Part shown: piece by piece, positions 16,274 to 24,402 of the stretch
How positions within the stretch are numbered: the first letter of the stretch is position 1
Layout of the letters: every line of letters begins with the position of its first letter
Assembly: GCA_905215385.1 (NCBI GenBank)
Contig: CAJMPY010000019.1
Span: 1 to 52,173 of the forward strand
Source: an uncultured bacterium
GTDB taxonomy: Bacteria; Actinomycetota; Coriobacteriia; Coriobacteriales; Coriobacteriaceae
Length of the DNA stretch: 52,173 nt
Direction: 5' to 3'
The notes under the pieces: model-generated
Database searches by the model: none
Told to the model about the DNA's origin: nothing
What the model saw: only the letters and a program-made list of their open reading frames with translations
Position numbers and translations under genes: made by a program

Positions 16274-17920
16274 TCATCCAGCCGTCGAAATGACCTCGTC
16301 ACAGGCGGCAAGCATCTCCTCGTCATGAGTGACAACGATTACAATATGGTCTCTCTTAATTTCATGAAGCAATTTGATCAGCGCGCCTCGACTCTTCGCA
16401 TCAAGTGCTGAGGTCGGTTCATCAAAAAGCATAACGTCCGGCGATTTCAACAGCTGTCTCACAATTGCAATCTTTTGCTTCTCGCCGCCGGACACCCCTC
16501 CTTTCCCGCCGTCAAGCATCGCCGTTGCCCCGTTCTCCACAGAAGCAACCATTTCGTCTAGCCCCAATATGACAAGCATCCGATTCAGCTTATCCATCTC
16601 GTAATCATCAGAAAGCAGCGTAAGATTATCGAGAATCGTCCCCTCAACGATAGGGGGTTCTTGCTCCGTAATGCTGACTCGACACCGCCGCAATGCATAT
16701 CGATCGATGCAACGCTGTGACACCCCGTTGTAGCGAACGGCCCCTTCTGTGTCATCTGGATATAGCCCCAATATCACTGACAGCAGCGAGCTCTTCCCCG
16801 AACCATTCGGCCCCGAGATTCCATATAGCCGACCCCTGGAAAACGCGAGCCCCTCAATGCTTAACGCGACCCTTTCCGCCCCTGGATAACGTAGCTTGAT
16901 GTTCTCTAGACGGATTTCCTCAATCGGACCAAGCGCCAATTTGCCATTCGCTTCCACCGGGACATCCCAAATTCTTTTCAGCCGCTCATAGCATACGCGA
17001 TTAGTCTGGTAATCCCTTCCCCAGCCCAACAAATACTGTACCGCTGAGCTTAAGTTCGAATAATATCCAACAGCAGTCACGAGAAAACCAGGCAACAGTC
17101 TCCCGCCCATCACTTCAACCGCGCCCACAGCAAGAAGACATCCTTGAGCGGCGGAAGCGACCAACGCGTTGCCAAAGGTAAATCTAGACCCTACTTCCTG
17201 ATTTGCTCTCATCGTTGGATAGAGCCCATTAAAAGCTTCGACCAGTACAGCGCGGGACCTATCGAACAAAGCATGTTTGCGGATGAAATCAACTTTCTCC
17301 AACTGATCTTGTAGACAGGAAAAAAACCTCGCGCTCTGCTCTTGTACGTCAAAACTTCTCTCAAACAGCCTTGCGCGTGAAACCGCATAAAAAGCGGCAC
17401 TCGCTGCCGCAAGAACAAGGCAGACCACACTCAACTTGATATTCAGGCTACCGAGAACAAACAGGGCGGACAAAAGGGTGATAACGTTGCTTGAAACCCC
17501 CACAACCGAGTTGATTACGAAGATGACAAGGTCATTAGCGTCGTGATTGATTTGCTGGTTATAATACGACGCGTTGAAGCCCTCGAAGAATGCCTGGGGA
17601 AGGTGCTTCACGTGCTCAAGCGTATCCGCATTTAAGCCGAACCCCGCATGCGACTGAAGGTTGATGTACAGCATCTCTGAGCAATACACTAGTCCCGCTC
17701 GAACCGCTTGGACCGCAACCAAAATAAGGCAACAAACGAGAACGGCGGCAAGATCGGCGCTGGCCGGCATCGCCAATCGGTTTACCACTATGCCGGTAAG
17801 AAAGGGACCCGCAAGCGCAAGCAGCCCGACCAAAACTGTTACGACAAGATAGGCGTAGAATCGACCGCCCAGTATATATTTTCTACAGAGATTAAGCATC
17901 AGCCTCATTTTGCCCCGCAC
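16274..17920 (-). CDS. ABC exporter (fused permease-ATPase) of the RiPP locus
   Basis: A 548-residue half-transporter. Residues 1-about 300 hold roughly six membrane segments (YLVVTVLVGLLALAGPFLTG onward). The C-terminal ATPase has Walker A GISGPNGSGKSSL, signature GVSGGEKQK, Walker B VMLFDEPTSALD and the H-loop VVTHDEEM. There is no N-terminal C39 peptidase domain, so it exports without cutting a leader. The start is uncertain: GTG at 17920 overlaps the radical SAM gene by 29 bp, ATG at 17908 by 17 bp. Its position at the end of the cluster fits export of the modified peptide. Confidence 0.9.
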   Translation of the reverse strand: MRGKMRLMLNLCRKYILGGRFYAYLVVTVLVGLLALAGPFLTGIVVNRLAMPASADLAAVLVCCLILVAVQAVRAGLVYCSEMLYINLQSHAGFGLNADTLEHVKHLPQAFFEGFNASYYNQQINHDANDLVIFVINSVVGVSSNVITLLSALFVLGSLNIKLSVVCLVLAAASAAFYAVSRARLFERSFDVQEQSARFFSCLQDQLEKVDFIRKHALFDRSRAVLVEAFNGLYPTMRANQEVGSRFTFGNALVASAAQGCLLAVGAVEVMGGRLLPGFLVTAVGYYSNLSSAVQYLLGWGRDYQTNRVCYERLKRIWDVPVEANGKLALGPIEEIRLENIKLRYPGAERVALSIEGLAFSRGRLYGISGPNGSGKSSLLSVILGLYPDDTEGAVRYNGVSQRCIDRYALRRCRVSITEQEPPIVEGTILDNLTLLSDDYEMDKLNRMLVILGLDEMVASVENGATAMLDGGKGGVSGGEKQKIAIVRQLLKSPDVMLFDEPTSALDAKSRGALIKLLHEIKRDHIVIVVTHDEEMLAACDEVISTAG

Positions 17921-19190
17921 CCCGTTTTGCCGTATTCATCATCTGGGAGAGCAGCATTTTTTGCTCGGCATCATACCGGAAGGAAACGCAACGTTTCCCC
18001 TCACCGTTTAAGGCGTGGTTGGGGCACCCTCCCATGCACATGGGAAAAGCAAAGCACTCTTGGCATTCCGGGTCATCCGGCTCATATGCCATCCAGTTAA
18101 TCATGTTCTTGCTCAACATTGGCGGCTCGAAAATAGTTCCGACCCTCCGCTCCTTCATTCCAATGTCATCCCAGCACTTATACAAATCTCCGACGGGATC
18201 AACCACGTACGAGTTGATTCCAACGGCGCAACATATCCCGAAATTCGTCCCACCAAAAGGTTGAACTTTGAAGCCCCGCGCAATTGCCCTTTTATAAAAC
18301 TCAGTCTCCTCATACGAGAACTCTTTTACAGTAAAGCAGTGGCTGTCGTTCGCACATACCTGATTGATATCGTCAACAGGGGCTAAATAGAAGTGAACCT
18401 TATTCATCAGGCCATTTAGCTCGAGATAATCCAATAGCTCTTGAGCGGCCTCGATGTTGGTCTTGTCGACGTTGCTCCTTATCGAAATATCGATGATGTC
18501 GGCACACTCTTTGACGTTCTTGAGAATACGTTCGTATGTAGGGCTTCCGTCGTGAAGAATCCTTCTCGAATCGTGATCCGACTTCGATCCATCTATAGTC
18601 ACTTGCGCGCTCGTCACACCACATGCCGCGAGCCTCCTTGCAACATCAGGCGTCAGCAGATAGCCATTTGTCACTATCGATGCGGAATATTCACACGTTG
18701 GCCCCACGACATCTTTCAGATCCGACGTAATCCGTTCGATCATCTTCATTCCGAGCAGAGGCTCGCCGCCGTACCATCCAACTGAGAGACTTGCGATACC
18801 AGGATAGTAATCTTTCACGAACTTGGAGAGCTGTGTCAAAACCTCCTCGCCCATCGTCGTGTACGCCTGTCCCTTTTCATAGCAGTAGGGACAGCAAAAG
18901 TTGCAAGCCATCGTTGGCGCAATGGTAAGGGACAGAGCAGTATTCGCAAAGCGCGCGGCGCGACTTTGCAACCTGATCTCCCCAAGCTCGTCCCTCTCCT
19001 CATTGACTAGGATGCCTCCCCTTATCAGCTCCGCGACAAGATCATCGGCATCCCGAACGTCCCCTTCTTGAATCCTTTTGAATTTCTGCGCGTATTCCGG
19101 ATTTAACGACAGGATGCCGCCGGTTCGCGCATTCATGATAAGAAGACTTCCGTTATGTTCATGCACCACATTAAATTGCGACAGTTTCAC
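17892..19190 (-). CDS. Radical SAM/SPASM peptide maturase
   Basis: A 432-residue radical SAM enzyme. Residues 1-75 look like a PqqD-type peptide-recognition domain (NGSLLIMNARTGGILSLN). The SAM cluster is C96-x3-C100-x2-C103 in MACNFCCPYCYEKG, followed by GWYGGEPLLG and VTIDG. The C-terminal SPASM domain binds extra Fe-S clusters through GICCAVG, LYKCWDD and CQECFAFPMCMGGC. Such enzymes install thioether or carbon cross-links on Cys-rich precursors (sactipeptides/ranthipeptides). Start GTG 19190. An 11-codon ORF (MDLVGNGDGAK, preceded by GAGGG) ends in the overlapping GTGA, so initiation may be translationally coupled. The 39-residue Cys-rich peptide at 21946-22065 is the likely substrate. 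Confidence 0.9.
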   Translation of the reverse strand: MKLSQFNVVHEHNGSLLIMNARTGGILSLNPEYAQKFKRIQEGDVRDADDLVAELIRGGILVNEERDELGEIRLQSRAARFANTALSLTIAPTMACNFCCPYCYEKGQAYTTMGEEVLTQLSKFVKDYYPGIASLSVGWYGGEPLLGMKMIERITSDLKDVVGPTCEYSASIVTNGYLLTPDVARRLAACGVTSAQVTIDGSKSDHDSRRILHDGSPTYERILKNVKECADIIDISIRSNVDKTNIEAAQELLDYLELNGLMNKVHFYLAPVDDINQVCANDSHCFTVKEFSYEETEFYKRAIARGFKVQPFGGTNFGICCAVGINSYVVDPVGDLYKCWDDIGMKERRVGTIFEPPMLSKNMINWMAYEPDDPECQECFAFPMCMGGCPNHALNGEGKRCVSFRYDAEQKMLLSQMMNTAKRGAGQNEADA

Positions 19191-19256
19191 TTCGCACCAT
19201 CTCCATTTCCAACCAAATCCATATCGACCCTCAGACGCTGCGCATACGCCAGCGCA

Positions 19257-20045
19257 CTACCTTCTTCGATAAAAACTGCACGAAAGCAGCAATAGACATG
19301 CGAGCGACACGATGACCGCATGGCCGCATGCAGCCATCAGGACCGTCCCGCCGGCAGCCCCGCACGCCCTCATCCAATAAGCCATGTGAACCGGGGGTAA
19401 AACGGTTGGGAAACTCATCGCGATAACAAGGCCCGCGAACGTTGCGACCAGCAAGGCTCCCGACACAAGAGATCTGATCCTGAACACCTCATATGCAACC
19501 GCAACCATCAGCGTATAAGCGGCGTCTATAACGATATTCGACAGGAGTGCCGAGGTCACATTACCAACCGTAAGGCTGTCTAGACCGCTTCCGGAGCACA
19601 CGGCAAAGACCGCAGCGACACCGAGAGTAAACACGATGTAGGGGCACAGCGTATACACTTCGCAAGCCAATGTCTTTGCCGCAAACAGCTGCCAGCTGCG
19701 GAAGCCCCGAGCAATCGAAACTCCCCTTGCCGACACGCTCGTCGCATCACCGAATAGCGTCCCCGCCACAACAACAGAGACGATTGGGAAGAACACCGTA
19801 TGCGCCATGGAGACGACACTTAGCCAGGAAGAGATACCCGTTGGCCCAACCCCTATCGAGAAAAGATAGCCCGGATCGGCGGAAAAGCCAAAGAACTGGC
19901 CCTCTCCCCCTGCGGAGACCCATGCGCCGGACCCGGCAAACACATAAATCCCCGCGATGCCCAAATACATCAGCGCTATTATCACGGCGAGTTTCATTCT
20001 CCTTGCGCGGAACAGTTCCGCCCTGACCGACATCCCAAGATTCAT
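19257..20045 (-). CDS. ABC-2-type permease, second subunit
   Basis: A 262-residue membrane protein with about six hydrophobic segments (LAVIIALMYLGIAGIYVFAG, VFFPIVSVVVAGTLFG, ALLVATFAGLVIAMSF, HAVIVSLACLLLLSC). The start at 20045 gives an ATGA overlap with the preceding permease gene; a longer reading to 20411 is Cys/Arg-rich and only shadows that gene. Together with the ATPase and first permease it forms a LanFEG/BcrAB-like transporter, a common self-immunity device in peptide clusters. Confidence 0.85.
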   Translation of the reverse strand: MNLGMSVRAELFRARRMKLAVIIALMYLGIAGIYVFAGSGAWVSAGGEGQFFGFSADPGYLFSIGVGPTGISSWLSVVSMAHTVFFPIVSVVVAGTLFGDATSVSARGVSIARGFRSWQLFAAKTLACEVYTLCPYIVFTLGVAAVFAVCSGSGLDSLTVGNVTSALLSNIVIDAAYTLMVAVAYEVFRIRSLVSGALLVATFAGLVIAMSFPTVLPPVHMAYWMRACGAAGGTVLMAACGHAVIVSLACLLLLSCSFYRRR

Positions 20046-20860
20046 CGAACCGCCGTCCTTACAAATAGCGAGACGAGCGCAACTCCAACCGACACAAGCA
20101 CAGTGCCGCCCGCATACAGCAAAACCTGAATTACACCAACATTCTGCATACTCAGGGAACACAGGTTCATCAGGTAATACACGGGCGAGAGCATGAGCAG
20201 CAAGCTGGGCTGACCGCTTCCGTATGTACTTGGGAACCACACCATCACAAATGTCGAAACCGCTATTGCAACGACGCTGCTCGCCACCACACTCCTCGTG
20301 AGCAAATACAGGGCGAAGGTAGCGGCGTACATCGAAATGAGCAGCAGCGCGATCATCAGCGCAATCGATACAAATTGGGCAAACCCTGAGCACGAGGCCC
20401 CAACGTCCCATTGGGCCATCTTGGTTAAATACAGCGCAGTCGTAGAAAGAAGATACACGGCACCGACCAGAGTGCAGTTCACCAACAGCTTCGTGATCAC
20501 AATCGCCGCCTGCGACACCCCTCGCGATCTCGATACGGCGTAAGCCACGGATTCAAAGTCTCTCGACGTAGCGTAAACCGCGTAGAGAATCGTCACCGGA
20601 ATCCAGACCACTGTAGACGCAAAAGACGTCCGGGCAACAGAGCCCAAAACGTCCCCTGCATCCACTAGGTTTCCAATAAAACCTATAGCCCCTCCAAGCG
20701 TATACGGGTCATCACCGGCGACCATGATCAGCACCTCAGACGAAGTCGCAGCCGCAACCACATACAGCACAGCCGCAAGCGCAATCATCAGAGCGGTCGC
20801 CGGGTGCCTGGCGAGCAACCATACCTCGCTCCGAAAAGCTGAGATGAACTCGCGTTTCAT
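20042..20860 (-). CDS. ABC-2-type permease, first subunit
   Basis: A 272-residue membrane protein beginning MKREFISAFRSEVWLLARHP, with about six membrane segments and the usual ABC-2 pattern (a soluble start, then a hydrophobic helix, then ASTVVWIPVTILYAVYATSRDFES). The ATG at 20860 overlaps the ATPase stop as TGATG, and its own stop overlaps the next permease as ATGA. Three genes are therefore strictly coupled. Confidence 0.87.
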   Translation of the reverse strand: MKREFISAFRSEVWLLARHPATALMIALAAVLYVVAAATSSEVLIMVAGDDPYTLGGAIGFIGNLVDAGDVLGSVARTSFASTVVWIPVTILYAVYATSRDFESVAYAVSRSRGVSQAAIVITKLLVNCTLVGAVYLLSTTALYLTKMAQWDVGASCSGFAQFVSIALMIALLLISMYAATFALYLLTRSVVASSVVAIAVSTFVMVWFPSTYGSGQPSLLLMLSPVYYLMNLCSLSMQNVGVIQVLLYAGGTVLVSVGVALVSLFVRTAVR

Positions 20861-21780
20861 CACAGCTCGCTCTCTCGACCGATGAGCTCCGAATAAAACT
20901 CCTCAAGGCTCTTCCTATGAGAATACGCCTCCGCAACCCTCACACCTGCGGTCGAGAGCGCTTCGATTGCAATGCCCCGCCCTTCCTTTTTCTCCTCATA
21001 GCGCATAAGGACGCTGCCGTCCGGCAGAAAAGAATGTGAGGTCTCATCTCCGAGAACCGATCTCGTTCGCTCCAGATCGTCCACATGCAACACGAAACCA
21101 CCGCGGCATGACTTTTCCAGCTGAGGTGCGGTCATCCTTCGAATGAGGCGACCATGACTTATGAAGAGGTAATCAGTTGCCAGCTTGTGCATCTCCTCAA
21201 GATTGTGGCTGGATACGAGAATCGTTTTACCTTGATCTTTGTTAAGATGCGTAAGGATTTTTCTTACTTCGACTATCCCCATCGGATCCAGGCCGTTTGT
21301 CGGCTCGTCCAGGATCAACAGCTCCGGATCGCCCAGCAACGCTATGGCCAGATCGAGACGCCTCCTCATTCCCATTGAGAAGTTCTTCACTTTCTTCCCG
21401 CCGGCCTCCCCCAAACCGACGGTTGATAACACACCGTCGATGGAACGATCGGTGGGAAGCCCCCACTCAATACAGCGAACGACCAAGTTGTCTCGCGCGG
21501 TCAGATTAGGATACGAAGCATTGAGGTCGGGCATATAACCCAGCCTTTCCCTGCAGCTCCGTATTTCACGTCTCCCGGTTTGCCCAAACATCGAGATCGT
21601 TCCTGACGATGGCTCCGAAAGCCCCGTGATCAATCGAATTAACGTGCTCTTGCCGGCACCATTCTCCCCAATGAGTGCACACAGCTCGCCTTCCATTAAA
21701 GAGAACGAGACTGATTTAACCGCTTCAAACCCGCCATATCTCTTGGATATGGCACGCAATTCAACTGGGACTTCCCGCAT
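20860..21780 (-). CDS. ABC transporter ATPase (BcrA/LanF-like immunity type)
   Basis: A 306-residue ATPase. Walker A is ALIGENGAGKSTLIRLITGL, signature NFSMGMRRRLDLAIALL, Walker B LLILDEPTNGLDP, with SSHNLEEM as the H-loop. About 90 residues of C-terminal regulatory domain follow, as in DrrA/BcrA-type proteins. The start at 21780 (MREVPVEL) is chosen because GGGGAGG lies 9 nt upstream; the long open reading to 21939 crosses the inter-gene hairpins and is not convincing. It lies 165 bp downstream of the precursor gene, behind a pair of competing hairpins. Confidence 0.9.
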   Translation of the reverse strand: MREVPVELRAISKRYGGFEAVKSVSFSLMEGELCALIGENGAGKSTLIRLITGLSEPSSGTISMFGQTGRREIRSCRERLGYMPDLNASYPNLTARDNLVVRCIEWGLPTDRSIDGVLSTVGLGEAGGKKVKNFSMGMRRRLDLAIALLGDPELLILDEPTNGLDPMGIVEVRKILTHLNKDQGKTILVSSHNLEEMHKLATDYLFISHGRLIRRMTAPQLEKSCRGGFVLHVDDLERTRSVLGDETSHSFLPDGSVLMRYEEKKEGRGIAIEALSTAGVRVAEAYSHRKSLEEFYSELIGRESEL

Positions 21781-21917
21781 GGACGACATCCTCCCCGTCA
21801 ATAAAAAGGGACGACATGGCAATTGTGCGGGGTTATAGGTAACGTCGGTTCGCCCCCCATATTGCAATGCCACATCGCCCCTCAGGCGCTGCTGGCCAAA
21901 ATATCTTTGAACAGTCT

Positions 21918-21964
21918 GTGCACGCCGTACGGCGTGCACTATCCGCTAAAAGCGGATAGTGCAC
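21918..21964 (-). promoter_or_regulatory. Two mutually exclusive hairpins between precursor and ABC genes
   Basis: GTGCACGCCGT/ACGGCGTGCAC is a perfect 22-bp palindrome (21918-21939). A 14-bp hairpin with an AAA loop (21934-21947/21951-21964) shares the GTGCAC at 21934-21939 with it. Only one can form at full length. The second contains the precursor stop codon. No U tract follows, so this resembles an RNA processing or polarity element rather than a simple terminator. Confidence 0.7.
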
Positions 21965-22065
21965 TCCTGTGAAGAACACTTGGTGCTGCAGCTGCCGTGC
22001 GCGTAGAAGAAGCAGTTGCCGCACGCGGGTGCAACGCCTTCCTCCGGCTCGTTAATCCAATCCAT
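21946..22065 (-). CDS. Cys-rich RiPP precursor peptide (39 aa)
   Basis: An ATG at 22065 follows the near-ideal ribosome site AGGAAAGGAGGGAGAG. The peptide begins MDWINEPEEGVAPA, an acidic leader-like stretch. It continues with a Cys-rich core: C15-x2-C18 (CGNCFFYAHGSC), then C26-x3-C30-x4-C35, ending TIRF. Five Cys in 21 residues, with aromatic, Ser and Thr between them, are typical substrates for thioether-forming radical SAM/SPASM enzymes. It is first in the operon, directly behind a strong promoter, and followed by immunity transporter, maturase and exporter. I know no peptide with this spacing. The product class (ranthipeptide/sactipeptide-like) is inference. Confidence 0.75.
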   Translation of the reverse strand: MDWINEPEEGVAPACGNCFFYAHGSCSTKCSSQECTIRF

Positions 22066-22103
22066 CTCTCCCTCCTTTCCTTGCATACCGAATTGATAAT
22101 GTT

Positions 22104-22132
22104 ATTCTAATTCGATATGTATCATATTTCAA
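22104..22132 (-). promoter_or_regulatory. Promoter of the RiPP operon
   Basis: On the minus strand TTGAAA (22127-22132), a 17-nt spacer and TAGAAT (22104-22109), in a markedly AT-rich stretch (22081-22160), about 39 bp upstream of the precursor ATG. Confidence 0.65.
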
Positions 22133-22252
22133 TATAAGCTTATTTATATATTACACAAGGTAAGCACCCCCCTGCATCCAGCACAGGAAATGACTCTCTC
22201 GTTCCCCAGTGACGCGGCGAGAAATACAGGCCACTGCAGGACGTTGAATGAA

Positions 22253-22284
22253 CAGCCCGTGAAAACCGTTGTTTTCACGGGCTG
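22253..22284. terminator. Hairpin terminator between XRE gene and RiPP promoter
   Basis: CAGCCCGTGAAAAC-CGTT-GTTTTCACGGGCTG, a perfect 14-bp stem. It lies 31 bp past the XRE gene stop and insulates the RiPP promoter from upstream transcription. The T tract is weak on both strands. Confidence 0.6.
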
Positions 22285-22315
22285 CACCTGCTCAATACTT
22301 TTTTATTCTCCAGCC

Positions 22316-22645
22316 TCAGTCGTCTCTAAGATCGACCACGTAAACATGATCTGACTCCAGGACCGGGTCATCACCCGTCGCGGTCGCCCTGCTCAGCGCG
22401 TTGCGGGCGCGCCGCGTCGCCAGTTCCTCAAGTTCTCTTTCGTTGACGCGCTTAATAAGATCGCCAGGCTGGCAATCAAGCTCTACGCAAATATCCAGCA
22501 ATGTCTTTAACCTAATTGCCTTCACCTTGCCATTTCGTATTTTTGAGATACTTGCCGGTGTGTGCCCGGTCGCCCGAATGATATCCGTACTCGTCTTTCC
22601 GCGTCGAAGCAATAAGCTTTCAAGCTCAATAATCAGATAGTCCAT
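22316..22645 (-). CDS. XRE-family transcriptional regulator
   Basis: A 109-residue protein with a Cro/CI-type helix-turn-helix (LLRRGKTSTDIIRATGHTPA, SISKIRNGKVKAIRLKTLLD, ICVELDCQPGDLI) and a charged C-terminal tail. The start at 22645 follows GAGGGGCGGC; a longer reading to 22726 overlaps the upstream gene. It sits 8 bp behind a DUF2975 membrane protein gene, a recurrent pairing in Firmicutes and Actinobacteria. It could regulate itself and possibly the RiPP operon; no evidence decides this. Confidence 0.85.
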   Translation of the reverse strand: MDYLIIELESLLLRRGKTSTDIIRATGHTPASISKIRNGKVKAIRLKTLLDICVELDCQPGDLIKRVNERELEELATRRARNALSRATATGDDPVLESDHVYVVDLRDD

Positions 22646-22653
22646 GCCGCCCC

Positions 22654-23193
22654 TCACACCAAATCCTCGGTCTGGTCTTGAAGCAGAGCTCCGTAGCGCC
22701 ATATCGCAGAAATCGAGAAGCAGCAAACGGCCCCCAGCACAGCACCAATATCTATGGGCAGGGCCAGGTTTTCAAACATCGAATAGGCGTTCCCCAGCAA
22801 GTCGAAGGGGCCAATCACTATCGAAAGAAACCCCGGAGAAAACAAGAGGTCACCTATTGCCGCTGCAACAAACAGCCACCCGATAATCGAGATTCTTCGA
22901 GCATGCGAAAGGGTAAAGGGCGATTCGCCATGAGCCATGTCCATGCTGATTCCCCGCAGGGTCCATGTGGCCCCTCCGGAAATCAGAAGATACATCAAAG
23001 GAACCACTACGGAAACCGTCTTTGATGGATCATATAGGTTTCCTTGAGCAGCCATAAGCCCAATGGAAATAACCACCACCACCGAACAGCAACACACCGC
23101 TATAAACAGCGCCGTAAACAGAATCCCAAGCCTTCTTCCGAGAGTCATCATCTTCTGGATGGACTTATCGATCTTCTGGGCGCTATTCACCAC
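22654..23193 (-). CDS. DUF2975-family membrane protein
   Basis: A 179-residue protein with four membrane segments (LGILFTALFIAVCCCSVVVV, VVVPLMYLLISGGATW, IIGWLFVAAAIGDLLF, IGAVLGAVCCFSISAIW). The layout, spacing and the XRE regulator behind it match the DUF2975 family, whose function is unknown. The initiator is GTG at 23193 (or GTG at 23190), with AGGAGGAG just upstream. Confidence 0.82.
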   Translation of the reverse strand: MVNSAQKIDKSIQKMMTLGRRLGILFTALFIAVCCCSVVVVISIGLMAAQGNLYDPSKTVSVVVPLMYLLISGGATWTLRGISMDMAHGESPFTLSHARRISIIGWLFVAAAIGDLLFSPGFLSIVIGPFDLLGNAYSMFENLALPIDIGAVLGAVCCFSISAIWRYGALLQDQTEDLV

Positions 23194-23443
23194 AGCTCCT
23201 CCTAAAGCAATCAGAGGTCTTCTTACTTACTGTTTTTCCTACATTGTAACGAACTCGATAAGAAGAGGGTCGCTTCACGCCGCGCAATCCCGAACTCCAA
23301 GCGTTTCTCATCAGCATTGCCCATCTTTCGAGTCGAAATTCAAATCCAGTTTCTTATCGCATGCTGAAATCAACCCGAACTGGATGTGACTGGAAAACAG
23401 CGCGCTGCGTCGGTCGCGCTTTCCCGAGCGACTCTGGCACAAC

Positions 23444-23513
23444 AGACGATATGAGTTGAACATTGGGGCCTCTCCCCTTGCAGCTCTCTCGTGGGTCGGG
23501 CGACAATGGTCGT
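23444..23513. repeat. Left copy of a 70-bp inverted repeat
   Basis: Nearly identical, in inverted orientation, to 24242-24312 (a handful of mismatches and one 1-nt indel). Contains ACGATATGAGTTGAACATTG at the outer side and GTGGGTCGGGCGACAATGGT at the inner side. Confidence 0.85.
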
Positions 23514-23519
23514 ACCATC

Positions 23520-23890
23520 AACCGCGGCCGCGCGCTGCGGGCCCTCGGCCTCGGCTGCGTCGTCGGGGCGGTCCCGAAGATGCACCGGCCCGCGGCCGAC
23601 CGCGGCCGCAAGAACGACCGCCGCGACGCCGAGTGGCTGGCACGCATGCTGGCGCGCCGCAACGTCGTCGAGGTGTGGGTCCCCGACGAGCGCCCTCGAG
23701 GACGCGCGCGACGACCTGCAACACGCCAAGCAGCGGATGTCGAAGTTCCTGCTGCGCCACGGCCTCGTCTTCGACGAGACGACGCCGGCCGGCAGGCGCA
23801 GGGGCGCCTGGACGGGGGCCTACTGGGACTGGACGGAGTCCCTCTCCTTCGACGAGCCCGACGACGCCGCGGCCTACGAGCACTACATGG
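23520..23890 (+). pseudogene. IS110-family transposase fragment
   Basis: Frame one gives RALRALGLGCVVGAVPKMHR, PAADRGRKNDRRDAEWLARM, LARRNVVEVWVPDER. After a deletion and frameshift near 23695, another frame gives LEDARDDLQHAKQRMSKFLL, RHGLVF and DEPDDAAAYEHYM. The KNDRRDAEWLARML segment is the DEDD-transposase signature of IS110. Both ends are missing. Confidence 0.8.
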
Positions 23891-23903
23891 ACGGAAATGA
23901 CCT

Positions 23904-24160
23904 GGTAGAGAACCCTCGCACCGTCTACGTCGCAGGGGACGTAGACGAACTCGTCGAGCACGAGCAGCCTCGCGGGCGACACGTCGTTCAACAGTTTCGA
24001 CAGCGTTCCCTTGCGCTTCGCGTTGCCGAGCTCGAGAACCAGCTGCGCGGTCTGCCAGAACCTGACCGACATGTCCGCGGCGACCGCGCGCATCGTGAGG
24101 GCGACTGCCATGCGCGTCTTGCCGCGCCTGGACTTACCGAAGAAGACGAGGTCTTCGCGC
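23904..24160 (-). pseudogene. IS21-family IstB ATPase fragment
   Basis: Minus strand reads EDLVFFGKSRRGKTRMAVAL (Walker A), then VRFWQTAQLVLELGNAKRKG and LLVLDEFVYVPCDVDGARVL (Walker B), then breaks off against the IS110 fragment in tail-to-tail fashion. The start and C-terminus are absent. Confidence 0.8.
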
Positions 24161-24241
24161 GATTGTTTGTGTCAACGGCCAACTGAATGTGAACCCTTCT
24201 TGCATTGTTGCAACCTGGCTGGCAGCCGGTCTTTAATGACG

Positions 24242-24312
24242 ACGACCATTGTCGCCCGACCCACAAAAGAGCCGCAAGGGGAGGAGCTCCCAATGTTCAA
24301 CTCATATCGTCT
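24242..24312. repeat. Right copy of the 70-bp inverted repeat
   Basis: Inverted partner of 23444-23513. The two copies enclose both transposase fragments (869 bp in all), so they may be the ends of one mobile element or two inverted copies of one IS end. Confidence 0.85.
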
Positions 24313-24362
24313 ATGGCGCACTACCATTCACCGAAAGTCGGCAACTTTTTCATTCTCTCTAT

Positions 24363-24389
24363 ACATGTTTAAACAACATGTTCTACAAT
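24363..24389 (+). promoter_or_regulatory. malQ promoter region with dyad operator
   Basis: ACATGTT-N5-AACATGT (24363-24381) is a perfect dyad directly upstream of a -10-like TACAAT (24384-24389). Protein binding there would occlude RNA polymerase. Confidence 0.5.
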
Positions 24390-24402
24390 AGGGACAATAG
24401 CA

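Noticed and set aside
19239..19304. 21-aa basic peptide ORF (MSIAAFVQFLSKK...) at the end of the second permease
   Set aside because: Lies in another frame of the permease gene and lacks a ribosome site, so a second RiPP precursor is not supported.
20046..20411. N-terminal extension of the second permease
   Set aside because: It reads the first permease gene in a wrong frame; ATGA coupling supports the start at 20045.
21781..21939. N-terminal extension of the ABC ATPase to 21939
   Set aside because: The 53 added residues are Arg-rich, span the hairpins and have no ribosome site; GGGGAGG supports the start at 21780.
21833..22024. 63-aa minus-strand frame over the RiPP precursor
   Set aside because: Out of frame with the strong ribosome site and crosses both hairpins; the 39-aa reading fits context far better.
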